From the NCBI RefSeq assembly GCF_041381155.1, contig NC_091134.1:28835540-28899539 (forward strand): a stretch of 64,000 bases of DNA, given 5' to 3'. Below the pieces are notes generated by a model, which had not been told where the DNA came from, made no database searches, and saw nothing but the letters and a program-made list of their open reading frames with translations. Positions 10,745 to 39,216 of the stretch are shown here, in pieces. The DNA is from Argopecten irradians (Eukaryota; Mollusca; Bivalvia; Pectinida; Pectinidae). A program made the position numbers and the translations under genes. Position 1 is the stretch's first letter; each line of letters opens with the position of its first letter.

Positions 10745-13700
10745 TCACGTGTTCATCATAGGGTCTATCTTTGTCTGCAGAGCATATCTATCTGTGTACT
10801 CCGAATACATACGTCCTTTCCTTTGACTTTCCTGCTCTGTCATTCTAATCAACTGATATTCAGCCTTCGTCTTGGGTTGTATTGACTCTAAGATCCTGGT
10901 ACGATTTAAAGGTGCACTGGAGCCAAACCAGGTTTTTGAATCTGAAATAATAATGAAATAAATTTGTTTTGGTCTATCTAACATCTTGCTGAACACATCA
11001 TATCAATATACACATATCAATATGTATCAGGGGTCAAATAAGCTAAAACATTTCAACAACTTGTTGTCAATTACCCAAGATGCATATATATAACCCGAAA
11101 TTGGGCCTGTTGCAAGCTGAGATAAGGGCTACCAAGTTTAGTTCAAATGAATGACCTTGACCTACTTTTAAGGTCAAAGTCATTAAATATATCAGAAACT
11201 TACAGCTTCTACGAAAGAGTTTTCTGCATTGCCTTAACTGTTATTACTGTATATTTTGACTGTTGTCTTCAGTGAAATAGCTCTGTTAAAAGGATAATCC
11301 CACTATCACAAGGAGACACAACACATATATACCACAGCTTCCCAAAACATACTATTACAAGGAGAACAACATAAATATACCACAGCTTCCCAAAACATAC
11401 TATCACAAGGAGACACAATACAAATATACCACAGCTTCCCAAAACACACTATCACAAGGAGAAACAACACAAATATACCAAAGCTCCCAAAACATACTAT
11501 CACAAGGTGACACAACATAAATATACCACAGCTTCCCAAAAAATACAGATATTCACACACACAACACGAATATACCACAGCTTTCCAAAACATACAGATA
11601 TTCACACACCGCAACATAATGCATGCGTGGGAGGCCATCAATCTTTAAATGACCCGGCCTGGCTGCCCATGTCAAAGTGGAAGGCAGTTCTTTAGCAGTT
11701 CTAATTAAGCCTTCACAGTTTACTGCTTAAGCAGTTCTTAAGATTTCATAATGCAATCTGGCATGCAGCAGTCGTGATCACCTATACAACTTTTGTTACC
11801 CTGTTCGTGGAGGCTGATGATGTAAGATATAAAGGACTGTGTATATTGGGGATATAACTTTTGTTTAGAAATTAGATTCTTACTTTTACAATAATTGGCC
11901 CTAATTAATGAATTAGTTTTAACTAATATGTGGTCATGTGAGGTTTTGAGATATAATAGCTTTAAATTAATTTTTTTTGCCTTATATATATATTAAAGAT
12001 GCTCCACCGCCAACAGAGCATGAATGATATCCATCACTTGAACTATAATTGGTATTTAATCATGTATATATATATGTCTTATTAACACAAAAAAATAATA
12101 TAAAATAATTTATTTTGCCTTTGGTGCATGCATAATCAGTACTTCATTCCATATAGGATACACATGTAGTGCCACAGATTTTTTTATGGATGCACTTAAT
12201 TATTTTTTGTAACGTTAACATGAAGTAAAAGTAGAAGCTCAAACTTTCCAATGGTGGTAATGATGTTAAGTAAGTAACTTTTGTAACTGATGAAAAATAC
12301 TAAATCGTCTGCTCCTGTTTTTGATAGTGAAAAAATACCATTTGTCAGCGATGGACCATCTTTAAGCAAAAAAATAAACAAAAATGAAAAAACCTGATCA
12401 TATAAGCAGGTTTAGCAGACTAGTCCTTAATGCTCTTCATAAACTTTCAATTGTTGGTATCATTTTTACTTACTTGGGTTTCGGAGTAGATAATAACCAT
12501 TACTTGGTCGCCCATATGTTGTGTCCACAAAGCCAGGTTCATTTGTTGGCTGTCTCCGGTATAAGTCTGTACTTACAAATCTGTTATTATCTTCAAGCCC
12601 ATTAAAATACTGTACTGTCCTCATACCTGTACAAAATAAAATCATGTTTGATAAAATCATGTCTGATCGATTTACAAGAATTTCAAAAATGTTTCTGCAT
12701 TAGTTAGGTTAGATTATTCATACATTTATGTTATAACAATATACACGTAAATGTAACTTGTATCCACACTTGTTCATCAATCAATGTTTGAAATCAGTAT
12801 GTGTACCTATAACAAATACTTAACCTCATTTCACTATGTATACTATATAATGTTCAACAATAAAATTCCATTCCATAATTTTCCTTTGTTTGATATATGT
12901 AATTGCAGTTTAAAGATTTCAGTGCATTAAGTTTTTAACTCAAAACCTCATTCTCAATATCAGGAAAGAAACAAAGAATTGTTTGAAGGTAGAATTAAGT
13001 GAGGCTTATTCTGTTACATAACCATGAAGCGAAAATTGGGATAAATGTATAGTTCTACATTTTTTATGAAACATATAAAAGTAACATGTTGAAAATATCT
13101 ACAACATTGTGAAGTATTTTAATCATTGACATTCAAAAACCTATACTCACATCCGTGCCAATCTCATGTAACAAATGCAATATATCATCACAGAGGAGTT
13201 GATGAAATTGTCTTTCAGACAGAAGCATGCACATAATACAGTAAACACAAACGTAAATGCTTTACTCCAAATATCAATGGTCAGAGTTTAGCATACAGGA
13301 CGTCCGACCACAATGTGTAATGACAGACACTCGAGTGAATTTGAACATTTCACACAGATTTCACTACAGTGGGCTTTTCTGACATATCACAGTAAAACCA
13401 ACTAATCTCATTTTCATTACAACTGGTTTGTTTCCGATATATGTATAAATTTTAGTATACTCTTACACTGATTTTTCCCTTTAATACAGGCCACAATCAT
13501 AGTAGAATGAATGTTTAGGTAATGGTACTGTAGAGAAAATCAGTGAACCACTCAGACTTATTTACCAGGTATATGATAATTGAAATGATTATTCTCCCAC
13601 CATTCACTGATTTGTCACCAGTAATTTAGTAGTGAGAGATTCTTTTGTCAATCCCAACGGAATGACAGATTGTGCACACTAACCTTTTGAACCTGAAAAC

Positions 13701-16700
13701 AATTACATGACATCATGATCCACTTCATGCGATTTAAATCCGTGGCGTGTAATGCCAGTGACGTCATCAATACTGCAGTTGAAGGAACCATGTTCATGTC
13801 AAGGTGAAAATGCTTCTTTTTCGGTTACTATCTCATCTTTTTTATTTGTATATGGGAGAAAATGAATCATTCCCTACCTATGGGGTGTGACAACAAAATC
13901 ACAACCCTCGGGGAATACCTAAATGTTCAACCCTCGGCAAGCCTTGGGTTGGACGTTCATGAATGGCATACCCCTCGGGTTGTGATTTCTTTGTCACACC
14001 ATCGAGGTAGATTAATTCTAAGAATGATCTGTCGATAGCTAAACCAATTTTATACTGCCTACTATACGTACCAACTTTGTCTGGTCCCCATCTTTCTGCG
14101 GCCCCATGTCGGACTGTATTGTGGAGTTCTGGAGGACTTCTGGTCCACTGATGATCTATGTAACAATAAGGCTGGGACTTACTTATCCCTCGTACCAAGT
14201 GCTGGCTCATATCCTTGGCATAGCGGTCACGATACCAACCTGTTGTAGGGTAGGATTTATTGTTGGCCTGGCTGTTCATGAAGTAAGCACAGGGGTCCTA
14301 AAACACAAGAGTACCATTATATCACTTATGTGTATCTGGTAAGTGATGGTGCTTCACAAACAGGGCATGTAAATCAGATGGGGACACATAAGGATTAGAA
14401 TCAATTAAATAATTTAGATTATAACACATATACATGTATAACCATTATACAATTGCAAAACAATTTGGGCCTACTGGTTTTTCAGGGAATTAATTGTGGA
14501 CAGACAAACTGACATGGTGATTACTATATGGCCTCGGTTTTCCTGATGTTGTACCCTTATAACGTTAAGAGGAACTAGATCAATTGGCTAATGAAGCTAG
14601 AAGAACTGGACAAATCAGATAAAAAGCAGATAACAAGCTGGAGCAAAAGCTACGATCAGATGGAGAAAGGGCGATGATGGACCAATCAGATAGAGAGGGG
14701 TAGATGATTGACCAACCAGATGGAGAGGGGGAGATTATGGACCAATCAGGTAAAGAGAGGTGATGGACCAATCATGCAGGTGGAAAAAAGGAAATGATGG
14801 ACCAATCAGATGGAGGGGGAGAATGATGGACCAATCAGATGGAGGGGGAGAATGATGGACCAATTAAGTGAAAAGTTGGAGATAATGGACCAATCATGTG
14901 AAGAAAGGGAGATGATGAACCAATCCGATGAAGAGAGGGAGATGCTGGACTAATCAGTGGAGAGTGGGAGATTATGGATCAATCAGGTGGACAGATGGAA
15001 TAAAAGAACTAATCAGATAGAGAGTGAGGTGATGGACCAATCAGGTGTGGAAAGAAGGAAATGCTGGACCAACGAGGTGGAGAGATGGAGAAACTGGACC
15101 AATCAGGTGGAGAGGGGAGATGATTGATTAATCCATTGGGAAGGAAGAGATGATTGACCAATCAGGTGTGGAGAGAGGAAAATGCTGGATCAACCAGGTG
15201 GAGAAATGGAGAAACTGGACCAATCAGGTGGAGATGATGGACCAATCAGATGAAGAGGGGGAGATACTGAAGCAATCAGGTGGAAAGTGGGAGATAATGG
15301 ACCAATCTGGTGAAGAGAGGGAGAAGATGAACCAATCAGATGGAGAGGGGAGATGATTGACAAATCAGATGGAGAGGGGGAGATGCTGGACCAATCAGAT
15401 GGAGAGATGGAGTAACAGGACTAATCAAGTGGAGAATGGAAGATGATGGACCAATCAGATGGAGAGAGGGGGATGCTGGACCAATCAGGTGGGAAGAGAG
15501 ATGCGAAGGACCAATCAGTTGGAGAGGGAGAATGATGGACTAATCAGGTGGAGAGATGGAAATGAATGATCAATCAGGTAAAGAGAAGGAAATGATGGAC
15601 CAATCAGGTGGAGACAGGGAGATGATGGACCAATCAGGTGGACAGGGAGATTAATGGACCAATCAGGTGGAGAGAGGGAGATGATGGACCAATCAGGTGA
15701 AGAGAGGGAGATGATGAACCAATCAGGTGGAGAAGGGGAGATGATGGACCAATCAGGTGGCGAGGGGGAGATGCTGGAACAATCAGATGGGAAGAGAGAG
15801 ATGAAGGACCAATCAGGTTGAGAGTTGAAAAGGATGGACCAATGAGGTGAAGAGATGGAGTAACCGGACCAATAAGGTGTAGAGGAGGAAATGATGGACC
15901 AATCAGTTAAAGAGAGGGAGAATGATGGACCAATCAGGTGGAGAGAGGGAGATGATATACCAATCAGGTGGAGAGGGGGAATGATGGACCAATCAGGTGA
16001 AGAGAGGGGGATGATGGACCAATCAGGTGGAGAAGGGGAGATGATGGACCAGTCAGGTGGCGAGGGGGAGATGCTGGAACAATCAGGTGGGAAGAGAGAG
16101 ATGAAGGACCAATCAGGTTGAGAGTTGGAAATGATTGACCAATGAGGTGGAGAGATGGAGTAACTGGACCAATAATTGTAGAGGATGAGATGATATACCA
16201 ATCAGGTAAAGAGAGGGAGATGATGGACCAATCAGGCGGAGAGAGGGAGATGATGGACCAATCAGGTGGACAGGGAGATTAATGGACCAATCAGTTGCAG
16301 AGAGGGAGATGATGGACCGATCAGGTGGAGAAGGGGAGATGATGGACCAATCAGGTGGCGAGGGGGAGATGCTGGAACAATCAGATGGGAAGAGAGAGAT
16401 GAAGGACCAATCAGGTTGAGAGTTGGAAAGGATGGACCAATGAGGTGAAGAGATGGAGTAACCGGACCAATAAGGTGTAGAGGAGGAGATGATGGACCAA
16501 TCAGGTAAAGAGAGGGAAATGATGGACCAATCAGGTGGAGAGAGGGAGATGATATACCAATCAGGTGGAGAGGGGGAGATGCTTGAACAATCAGGTGGGG
16601 AGAGAGAGAGAGATGATGGACCAATCAGGTTAAGAGTTGAAAATGATGGACCAATAAGGTGGAGAGATGGAGTTACTGGACCAATAAGTTGTAGAGGATG

Positions 16701-18411
16701 AAATGATGTACAAATCAGGTAAAGAGAGGGAAATGATGGACCAATCAGGTGGAAAGAGGGAGACGATGGACCAATCAGGTGGAGAGGGGAGGATGCTTGA
16801 ACAATCAGGTGGAGAGGGGAGATGCTGGAACAATCAGGTGGGAAGAGAGAGATGAAGGACCAATCCGGTTGAGAGTTGGAAATGATTGACCAATGAGGTG
16901 GAGAGTTGGAGTAACTGGACCAATAAGTTGTAGAGGATGAGATGTTGTACCAATCAGGTAAAGAGAGGGAAATGATGGACTAATCAGGCGGAGAGAGGGA
17001 GATGATGTACAAATCAGGTGGAGAGGGGCAGATGCTGGAACAATCAGGAGGGGAAAGAGAGATGATTGACCAATCAGGTTGAGAGTTGGAAATGATGGAC
17101 CAATGAGGTGGAGAGATGGAGTAACTGGACCAATAAGTTGTAGAGGATGAAATGATGTACCAATCAGGTAAAGAGAGGGAAATGATGGACCAATCAGGTG
17201 GAGAGAGGGAGATGATGTACCAATCAGGTAAAGAAAGGGAAATGATGGACCAATCAGGTGGAGAGAGGGAGATGATGTACCAATCAGGTAAAGAAAGGGA
17301 AATGATGGACCAATCAGGTGGAGAGAGGGAGATGCTGGAACAATTAGGAGGGGAGAGAGAGATGATTGACCAATCAGGTTGAGAGTTGGAAATGATGGAC
17401 CAATGAGGTGAAGAGATGGGGTTACTGGACTAATTTGAGGTGTAGAGTGGGAGAAGATGGACCAATCAGATGGAGTGGTAGAATGATGGACCAATCAGGT
17501 GGAGAAGGGGAGATCATGGACCAATCAAGTGAAGAAAGGGGGATGATGACCAATCAGGTGGAGAGATGGAGTAAATGGTCCAACCAGGTGGAGGAGTGGG
17601 AGATGTTGGTTCAATCAGGTGGAGAAAGGGAGATGATGGACCAATCAGGTGGAGAGATGGAGGAACAGGATCAATTGAGTGGGAGGAAGGATTTATAAGT
17701 GAGAAGGATTTGTCACTATCTCTAAAGCTATCTCAAGACGCCTATGAACCATGAATAAAAACCATTTTAACTTGTCTCCAGAGTCGAAAGAAATACAAAT
17801 GTAAAGCATAATAAATTTCATGATGTCTATTCCTTGTTTACAGGATGGGAGATGGCAGCAGCAGGCTACATCAAAGGTTGCTGCGGTGGAAATCAAAGTA
17901 AAATCAGTCGTCCCCCAACATCACGGTCAGTGCACAAATAAAAAGTGTCTGCGCTGTATTTGTCCAAAACCTCGAGTGACAAATCCTTCTCACTTAAATC
18001 CTTTGGTTGGATAGATAGAAGTACTGGACTATCCAGTCAGAGAATCAGGACTAATCAGGTAAAGGAGTTTGTGGAGCAATACCAATCGAGTGAAAAAAAT
18101 CCAATTAGGTGGAAGACCTAGTGTAATTGGGATTAAAGAGGATGCGGGGCAGGGGGAGGGCAGGGACATGATCTTTTCGGTTATTGACCTCTTAGAACCT
18201 AACATAAGGTGAGGAGAGAAGGAGCAGCAGGGAATGAATTACAAAAAACACCATTTACTAACCCCCCAAACAAATATTTTGGGAATTAAAACTGGTACTG
18301 TACCTTTTTCAAATTTTTGATTTGGATGTCGGTGAGTGTAGTATACGGATCCCTAGGGGTCCTTGGTCGTTTTGTGATCATATCCATACCAAGGTCCTGG
18401 GTTGCTGCCAT
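10745..18411 (-). CDS. Unrecognised 5-exon gene, 227 aa, possibly axonemal
   Basis: Four coding exons join without a phase error, with consensus sites at every boundary: 18411-18304 (36 codons, donor GTACAG), 14297-14072 (donor GTACGT), 12626-12474 (donor GTAAGT) and 10941-10745 (TGA at 10747-10745). A non-coding first exon probably ends at the CAG|GTAAGC donor at 19585 and splices to 18419, giving five exons. The protein starts MAATQDLGMDMITKRPRTPR and is rich in Tyr, Arg, Pro and Asn, with short motifs such as YPTTGWYRDRY, ERWGPDK and FVDTTYGRPSNGYY. No signal peptide or membrane segment is visible. Composition and size resemble small ciliary microtubule-inner proteins, but I do not recognise the family, so that role is a guess. 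The stop codon overlaps a GTGAGT, so a further 3' exon cannot be excluded. Confidence 0.75.
11305..11620. repeat. Minisatellite of about 48 bp, 6-7 imperfect copies
   Basis: Units contain ATACCACAGCTTCCCAAAAC followed by ACTATCACAAGGAGACACAA. Lies in intergenic-to-intronic sequence between the last two exons of the minus-strand gene. Its minus-strand ORF is repeat-driven. Confidence 0.85.
13006..13485. mobile_element. Diverged copy of the TTAA-flanked MITE found at 23.1 kb
   Basis: This stretch aligns by eye with 23100-23655: shared blocks include TTACATAACCA, GAAGTATTTTAAT-like, GGGCTTTTCT and CATATCACAGTAAAAC, then TTTCCGATATATGTA and CCCTTTAA at the right end. The left terminus is worn. 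Intronic in the minus-strand gene. Confidence 0.6.
13874..14012. mobile_element. Foldback MITE, about 139 bp
   Basis: A nearly complete palindrome: CTACCTATGGGGTGTGACAA at the left pairs with TTGTCACACCATCGAGGTAG at the right, and inner AACCCTCGG and CCTTGGGTT arms also pair. It sits about 60 bp inside the intron after the exon at 14297-14072, so it would be transcribed in that gene's pre-mRNA. Confidence 0.85.
14580..17690. repeat. 30-bp purine-rich array, about 100 copies, 3.1 kb
   Basis: The unit is about GACCAATCAGGTGGAGAGAG plus GGAGATGATG, 30 bp, with frequent substitutions and small indels. Higher-order blocks of a few hundred bp are repeated (compare 15690-15900, 15990-16180 and 16310-16500). 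The plus strand is strongly purine-biased. Thirty is a multiple of three, so long spurious ORFs appear on both strands. It lies in the intron between the first two coding exons of the minus-strand gene. Confidence 0.97.
17687..18004. mobile_element. MITE with about 29-bp terminal inverted repeats
   Basis: Left terminus AAGGATTTATAAGTGAGAAG continues to GGATTTGTCAC; the right end is its complement, GTGACAAATCCTTCTCACTT then AAATCCTT, differing by one or two bases. The 318-bp element has no ORF of note. It abuts the right edge of the 30-bp array and may mark or have interrupted the array boundary. Confidence 0.85.
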
Positions 18412-18714
18412 GCTGAAACCTACAAAGTTATATCATATGTTCATAACAAATATTTTAATTTCTAAATCTCTGAAAAACTTGGGCCGTTGCCTTTATGGTC
18501 ATCTGATTTGACATGTACAATACAACACTGTAGACAGTTAGGAATTATACTCTTTCTTTTTTTTTTTAAATTTTATTTAGTGAAACTCTTCAGCACAGTA
18601 ACTGCAGACTGATGGTCAAATACCAGACCTTTACGCCTACCAGTAATTATTGGCAAAAAGTACCAGTTAAAAAATTTTGTTTATGACCCCTAGCTGTGAA
18701 ATTGAATATGTAGC

Positions 18715-19080
18715 AGGATCGGACTGGGTCAATCATCAGTGACCACTGCAGGTTACTGACTTGGTTACAGTATTCAGCTACTGTGTTCAGAGGTCTGGGT
18801 TCAAATCCTGGTTTGGTCGCTACATTTTCTCCTTTCCTGTACGTTACAAAACTGGTACCCAACTAAAGTACCCACAGTGCTGTATAATTAAGGGTCTTTT
18901 ATTGACGTCTCGATGGACAACAACTTTGAAAAGGGAGGAAGGAATGTAGATGGATTGGACTATGCATGGGCAGATCGATATCAGTGACCAGGTAGCTCAG
19001 TCGGTTAAAGCATTTGGCTAGTGTTTTCCGAGGTCCTAGGCTTGAATCCCAGTCTGGCCGCTACATTTTCTCCTCTCCTT
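18715..19080 (+). mobile_element. Two tandem tRNA-derived SINE copies
   Basis: The second copy (about 18955-19080) has GGTAGCTCAGTCGGTTAAAG (A-box) and GGCTTGAATCCC (B-box), then CTACATTTTCTCCTCTCC. The first copy (about 18715-18935) is more worn but shares GGTTCAAATCC and CTACATTTTCTCC. Both lie in the presumed first intron of the minus-strand gene, in antisense orientation. Confidence 0.8.
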
Positions 19081-19578
19081 TCACATATATATATATTTTT
19101 TTTTTCAATTTGCCAAATATACTATTTCGTGTTTTTAATATTACTTTACAATGTATTAGGCACATTAAAAAAACCAACAACATTTATAATGTATAGGCAG
19201 GTTTATCGGACTAACATGAACTTTGCATGTTTTCAAAAGATTTACTTCAAAAATTATTGTAGAAGAATGTCTTTAAATTATTGATATTTATCTAAAACAT
19301 TTCTGGCATTATTAATATATTGGTGCAATTACTGTAAAAGGTAACAGAATATTTTTACTAATAAATAGGCCTACATGAAGTTATTTTTTACATCCTCCAT
19401 AAAGCGTAAACAATGTACATTTTGTATCTTCATACAGTTAATGTGTTACATTTAGGCCCAATTAAGTCCCATTAACGTTTGACGAAAAATAGTAGCAGGT
19501 GCCCGTCTGAAGTTACACAGCGGCGTATATTTTACACCTTTGTTATTGTATCAAAACTCTGCGTCGCATGTGTCATTT

Positions 19579-19900
19579 GCTTACCTGAAAGATTTGCACG
19601 TCTTTCGATCGTTAAAATACAGACCCTACGTATCAGATCCTATTTTAGATTGAAACCGGAAGCGTAAAGTTTAGTTGCTACAACCATGTTTTCCATCAAC
19701 CTGGCAACGAAATGGCGAAACGATATAAAATTCAATAATTTACTATATTTAAGCTCTAAATGGAAATTGTTTATATATTTACTGATTTAATGTGCCGATG
19801 AAATAAAATAATTTGATAATCTAATTATGACCAATTATTTTTGACAAATCAGAGTCCTACTAAGAATAAGGTCTGAAGTGAATATCACACATGCGCAGAA
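19579..19900 (-). promoter_or_regulatory. Candidate promoter and 5' UTR exon of the minus-strand gene
   Basis: A strong minus-strand donor, CAG|GTAAGC, lies at 19585/19584 and fits a leader exon spliced to 18419. Just upstream are an ETS-like CCGGAAGCG (19656-19664), an imperfect X-box-like GTTGCCAGGTTGAT (minus strand, 19695-19708) and an NRF1-like CATGCGCA (19890-19897). X-boxes bound by RFX factors mark ciliary genes, but only the left half-site is good here. The transcription start is not visible directly. Confidence 0.4.
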
Positions 19901-20339
19901 AGCATCCATGTGAAACTTCCGCGAAAATCATTTTTTGTAGGCTCCCTAGCCTACTGTGTAAGGGAAGGACACGGTGATACCCGTACATCTAATCGGATTT
20001 GGAAATCATAAGTAAGCAAAACGTATATACATTACAATATCGAATGTTTGAAATTAATTGCAACTTACAACTGTATGTTTGTAAAAACACCGGCAAACAG
20101 TTAACATTAATAATATCGTATGTTCTTACCTTCAACATGTATTTTAAACTGAAGTTTAATATGGCACTGACTTGGGCACGAGGAAAGCTTGATATAAGTT
20201 TAGACAAAGTCTAAGAACGCTGCAGTTAATATCTTAGTTTTTAGCCCATCATGATCAGATCGTGTGCTATTCCATGCCAATCGCCTTTCGTCCATGGTCC
20301 AGTCCTTCCGTCTCTCCATCCACCTGAAACAAGCTATCT

Positions 20340-20425
20340 GAATATATTAGTATATAGGATTCGAATTCGGGACCTCTGCTGGCTCTGGGTTACTAATCTG
20401 ACGCTCAACCGATCAAACCAGAGAT
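20340..20425 (-). mobile_element. tRNA-derived SINE fragment
   Basis: On the minus strand, a worn A-box region (TTGATCGGTTGAGCG) is followed by GGTCCCGAATTCGAATCC (B-box). No tRNA cloverleaf can be completed. Confidence 0.6.
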
Positions 20426-20514
20426 AAGTTATCTGTAGCCAAGGGCATATTGTTCCTAGTATATATGCATGCTCCCTCCTCCAGGAATAATTAACTCGTC
20501 CCCCAGGGGTCACA

Positions 20515-20705
20515 TCAATTCCTTCGCAGGTACCGTTAAGTCTTTTCCCCCTCCCCCCCCCCCCCCCGAGTCCCTACATGGGCACCAATGTGACTGAGGA
20601 CATAATTTGACATACACAGATATCACTGCCTCTGCCAGGATTCAAACTCGAGACCTCTGGGTTATTAGTCTGTCGCTCAACTGATATATTGAGCTACAGA
20701 GTATA
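20515..20705 (-). mobile_element. tRNA-derived SINE fragment beside a poly-C tract
   Basis: The minus strand from 20698 reads CTGTAGCTCAATATATCAGT, then GAGCGACAGACT and GGTCTCGAGTTTGAATCC, which are recognisable A- and B-boxes. The body runs to a C-tract at 20548-20570. Same family as the copy at 20340-20425. Confidence 0.65.
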
Positions 20706-21044
20706 CATTCTCTCTAGCTGAGCTGTATATACAGCTAAGGTAATTGACAATGCAGGCGCCAAGTTACATCTAGATAGCTTTAGTACATCACATGACAAAA
20801 TACTGGATTCTCATTATTGCCTTGTTGAGACGGCATTATTGCCTCATAGTATTACCTTCTTATTGGATAGTGCCCTTGCGATTGCCATCGGCTTGGGCAC
20901 TTTTCTTTCCCTCGACAATACTTTGAGTCATTAGGACATCATGTGATAGAATACTGGATTCTGTTTTGCTACACACATGGCTACTATTTCCAATAGTGCC
21001 TGGGCAAGCGGGAACTACTGAAGTGGTGCGAAATTGAACATGAA

Positions 21045-21125
21045 TGTATTGTGACGTCACCATAACATGGCGTCATTATAACGTTGCGCTTCGACCAAGA
21101 CGTCAATATGGCGGACAGACTGTTG
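21045..21125 (+). promoter_or_regulatory. Candidate GMPS core promoter region
   Basis: A perfect CRE, TGACGTCA (21052-21059), a second ATGGCGTCAT, and CAATATGGCGG (21104-21114, YY1-like, often at or just after the start site) cluster about 1.3 kb upstream of the first GMPS coding exon. That exon begins at an acceptor, so a leader exon is expected upstream; its donor could not be fixed. Placement is inferred from motifs alone. Confidence 0.4.
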
Positions 21126-22019
21126 TGTTCGGGGATGGAAGCAAATGTTGCTTTTCTACAGAGCACTCATGTTCTACTGATCTACTTTTAATCTTCTTGA
21201 AGCTGAATCCTGTTTTATAGAAATACAGATTTCTACTAGAAATACAGATCTCTACGACAATTCATATCTTGCACTTTTAATGTAACAACGTGGTGTGGAA
21301 ATGAAGATAGCGTTGCAAGGTGTTGCTTCATGTCTGGCTTGACGTGCTTCTGTTACGATGACATGAAAACGGGTCTCATGTATACCTAAACGTAGTAGAC
21401 ATTGTTTTGTTTTAACTACACCATTGCTGACATGTTTACCCTAAGAAAACTCAAGGCGTACTGATTGTCGCCAATACTGGCAGATTCCATTGTTTATTTG
21501 TGTGTGATCGTGAGTTCTATTTTGTCGTACATACTTGTATAGGGATTAACACTTATTACGAATGCATATGCAGGCAAATGACTTAAGTCTGTTTCACAAA
21601 AGCAGATCTCTAACACCTTGTAAATATGTTATGTCAGGAAAAATAATGAAAGTAAAACAATAGTTTGTTCGGCGAAAATCAATTTCCGCGAACATGTTTT
21701 GAAACGGAATTCGGGAAATTAAGTAGCCGTGAAATAAAAGTTGGAATACATGTTTTCCACTGCAAAATATATATCGTTTCTAAGGCATGATATAAAAATA
21801 TGTCTGTCAGTCCATTTTCTCAGTTTATTCATTAAACTTTATATATGGTTTTCAATAGATTACTGAAGGAAAAATCATATGTTAAAATTTTTGGCCAGTT
21901 GCAGCACATAAAACTTTAAGCTGTGAAATTACTAAACCAATCAAAACTGAACATATATGGTGGCTTATAAACATTAGTTACAACACCACATTTATGTAAA
22001 ATTCTTGTTTTATGTCACA

Positions 22020-22248
22020 CCGTATTTGACCCAGTAAGCACCCAGGGGGTTTGAAAAATTAAAAAAAATGAAAAGGTGCTTAATAAGATGAAAATATTGC
22101 AAACCTTGACAGTTTTGATCGTTTTGATCTTGATTATATTAATTGAAATGAGGCATCAGAAAGGGGAGGATGTGCGGGCAATTAAAAAGAGGCTACATAA
22201 AAGGGAGGGTGCTTATAGGGATATAGGCGCTTATTTGGTCGAATACGG
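22020..22248. mobile_element. Second MITE of the CCGTATTTGACC family
   Basis: The termini CCGTATTTGACC and GGTCGAATACGG match the element at 7822-8015; subterminal AAGGTGCTTA and GGTGCTTATA-like blocks are also shared. A TA follows the right end, while the left flank reads CA, so the duplication has decayed. It ends about 210 bp before the first GMPS coding exon. Confidence 0.75.
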
Positions 22249-22457
22249 TATGTATGTTTAGATGGAAACATACATGAAGCTTTTTTATTTATCTGCACAT
22301 CTGTTTACTGAATCACTTATGTATATATCTGTCATAATTAACTTTAAAGTGTAACATCTGTTATATTATACCGTTTGTAGCATGCTTACCATATACATAT
22401 ATATGATGTATATTGGATATCACCTGTACTGTATGCATTAGTATGGAACATTTCAGA

Positions 22458-39216
<16,759 letters not shown>

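Noticed and set aside
13899-14040. Continuation of the exon reading frame beyond 14072 on the minus strand
   Set aside because: This part overlaps a foldback MITE and follows a good GTACGT donor; the joined exon at 12626 restores phase, so the extension is intron.
15515-17494. Minus-strand ORFs of about 120-230 codons rich in Pro/Ser/Ile
   Set aside because: They are products of the 30-bp array (10 codons per unit), lying inside an intron on the same strand as the gene but without splice sites or a known domain.
18966-19080. tRNA gene candidate with A- and B-boxes
   Set aside because: Acceptor and anticodon stems do not pair properly, and a second worn copy with the same tail lies beside it, as expected of a SINE.
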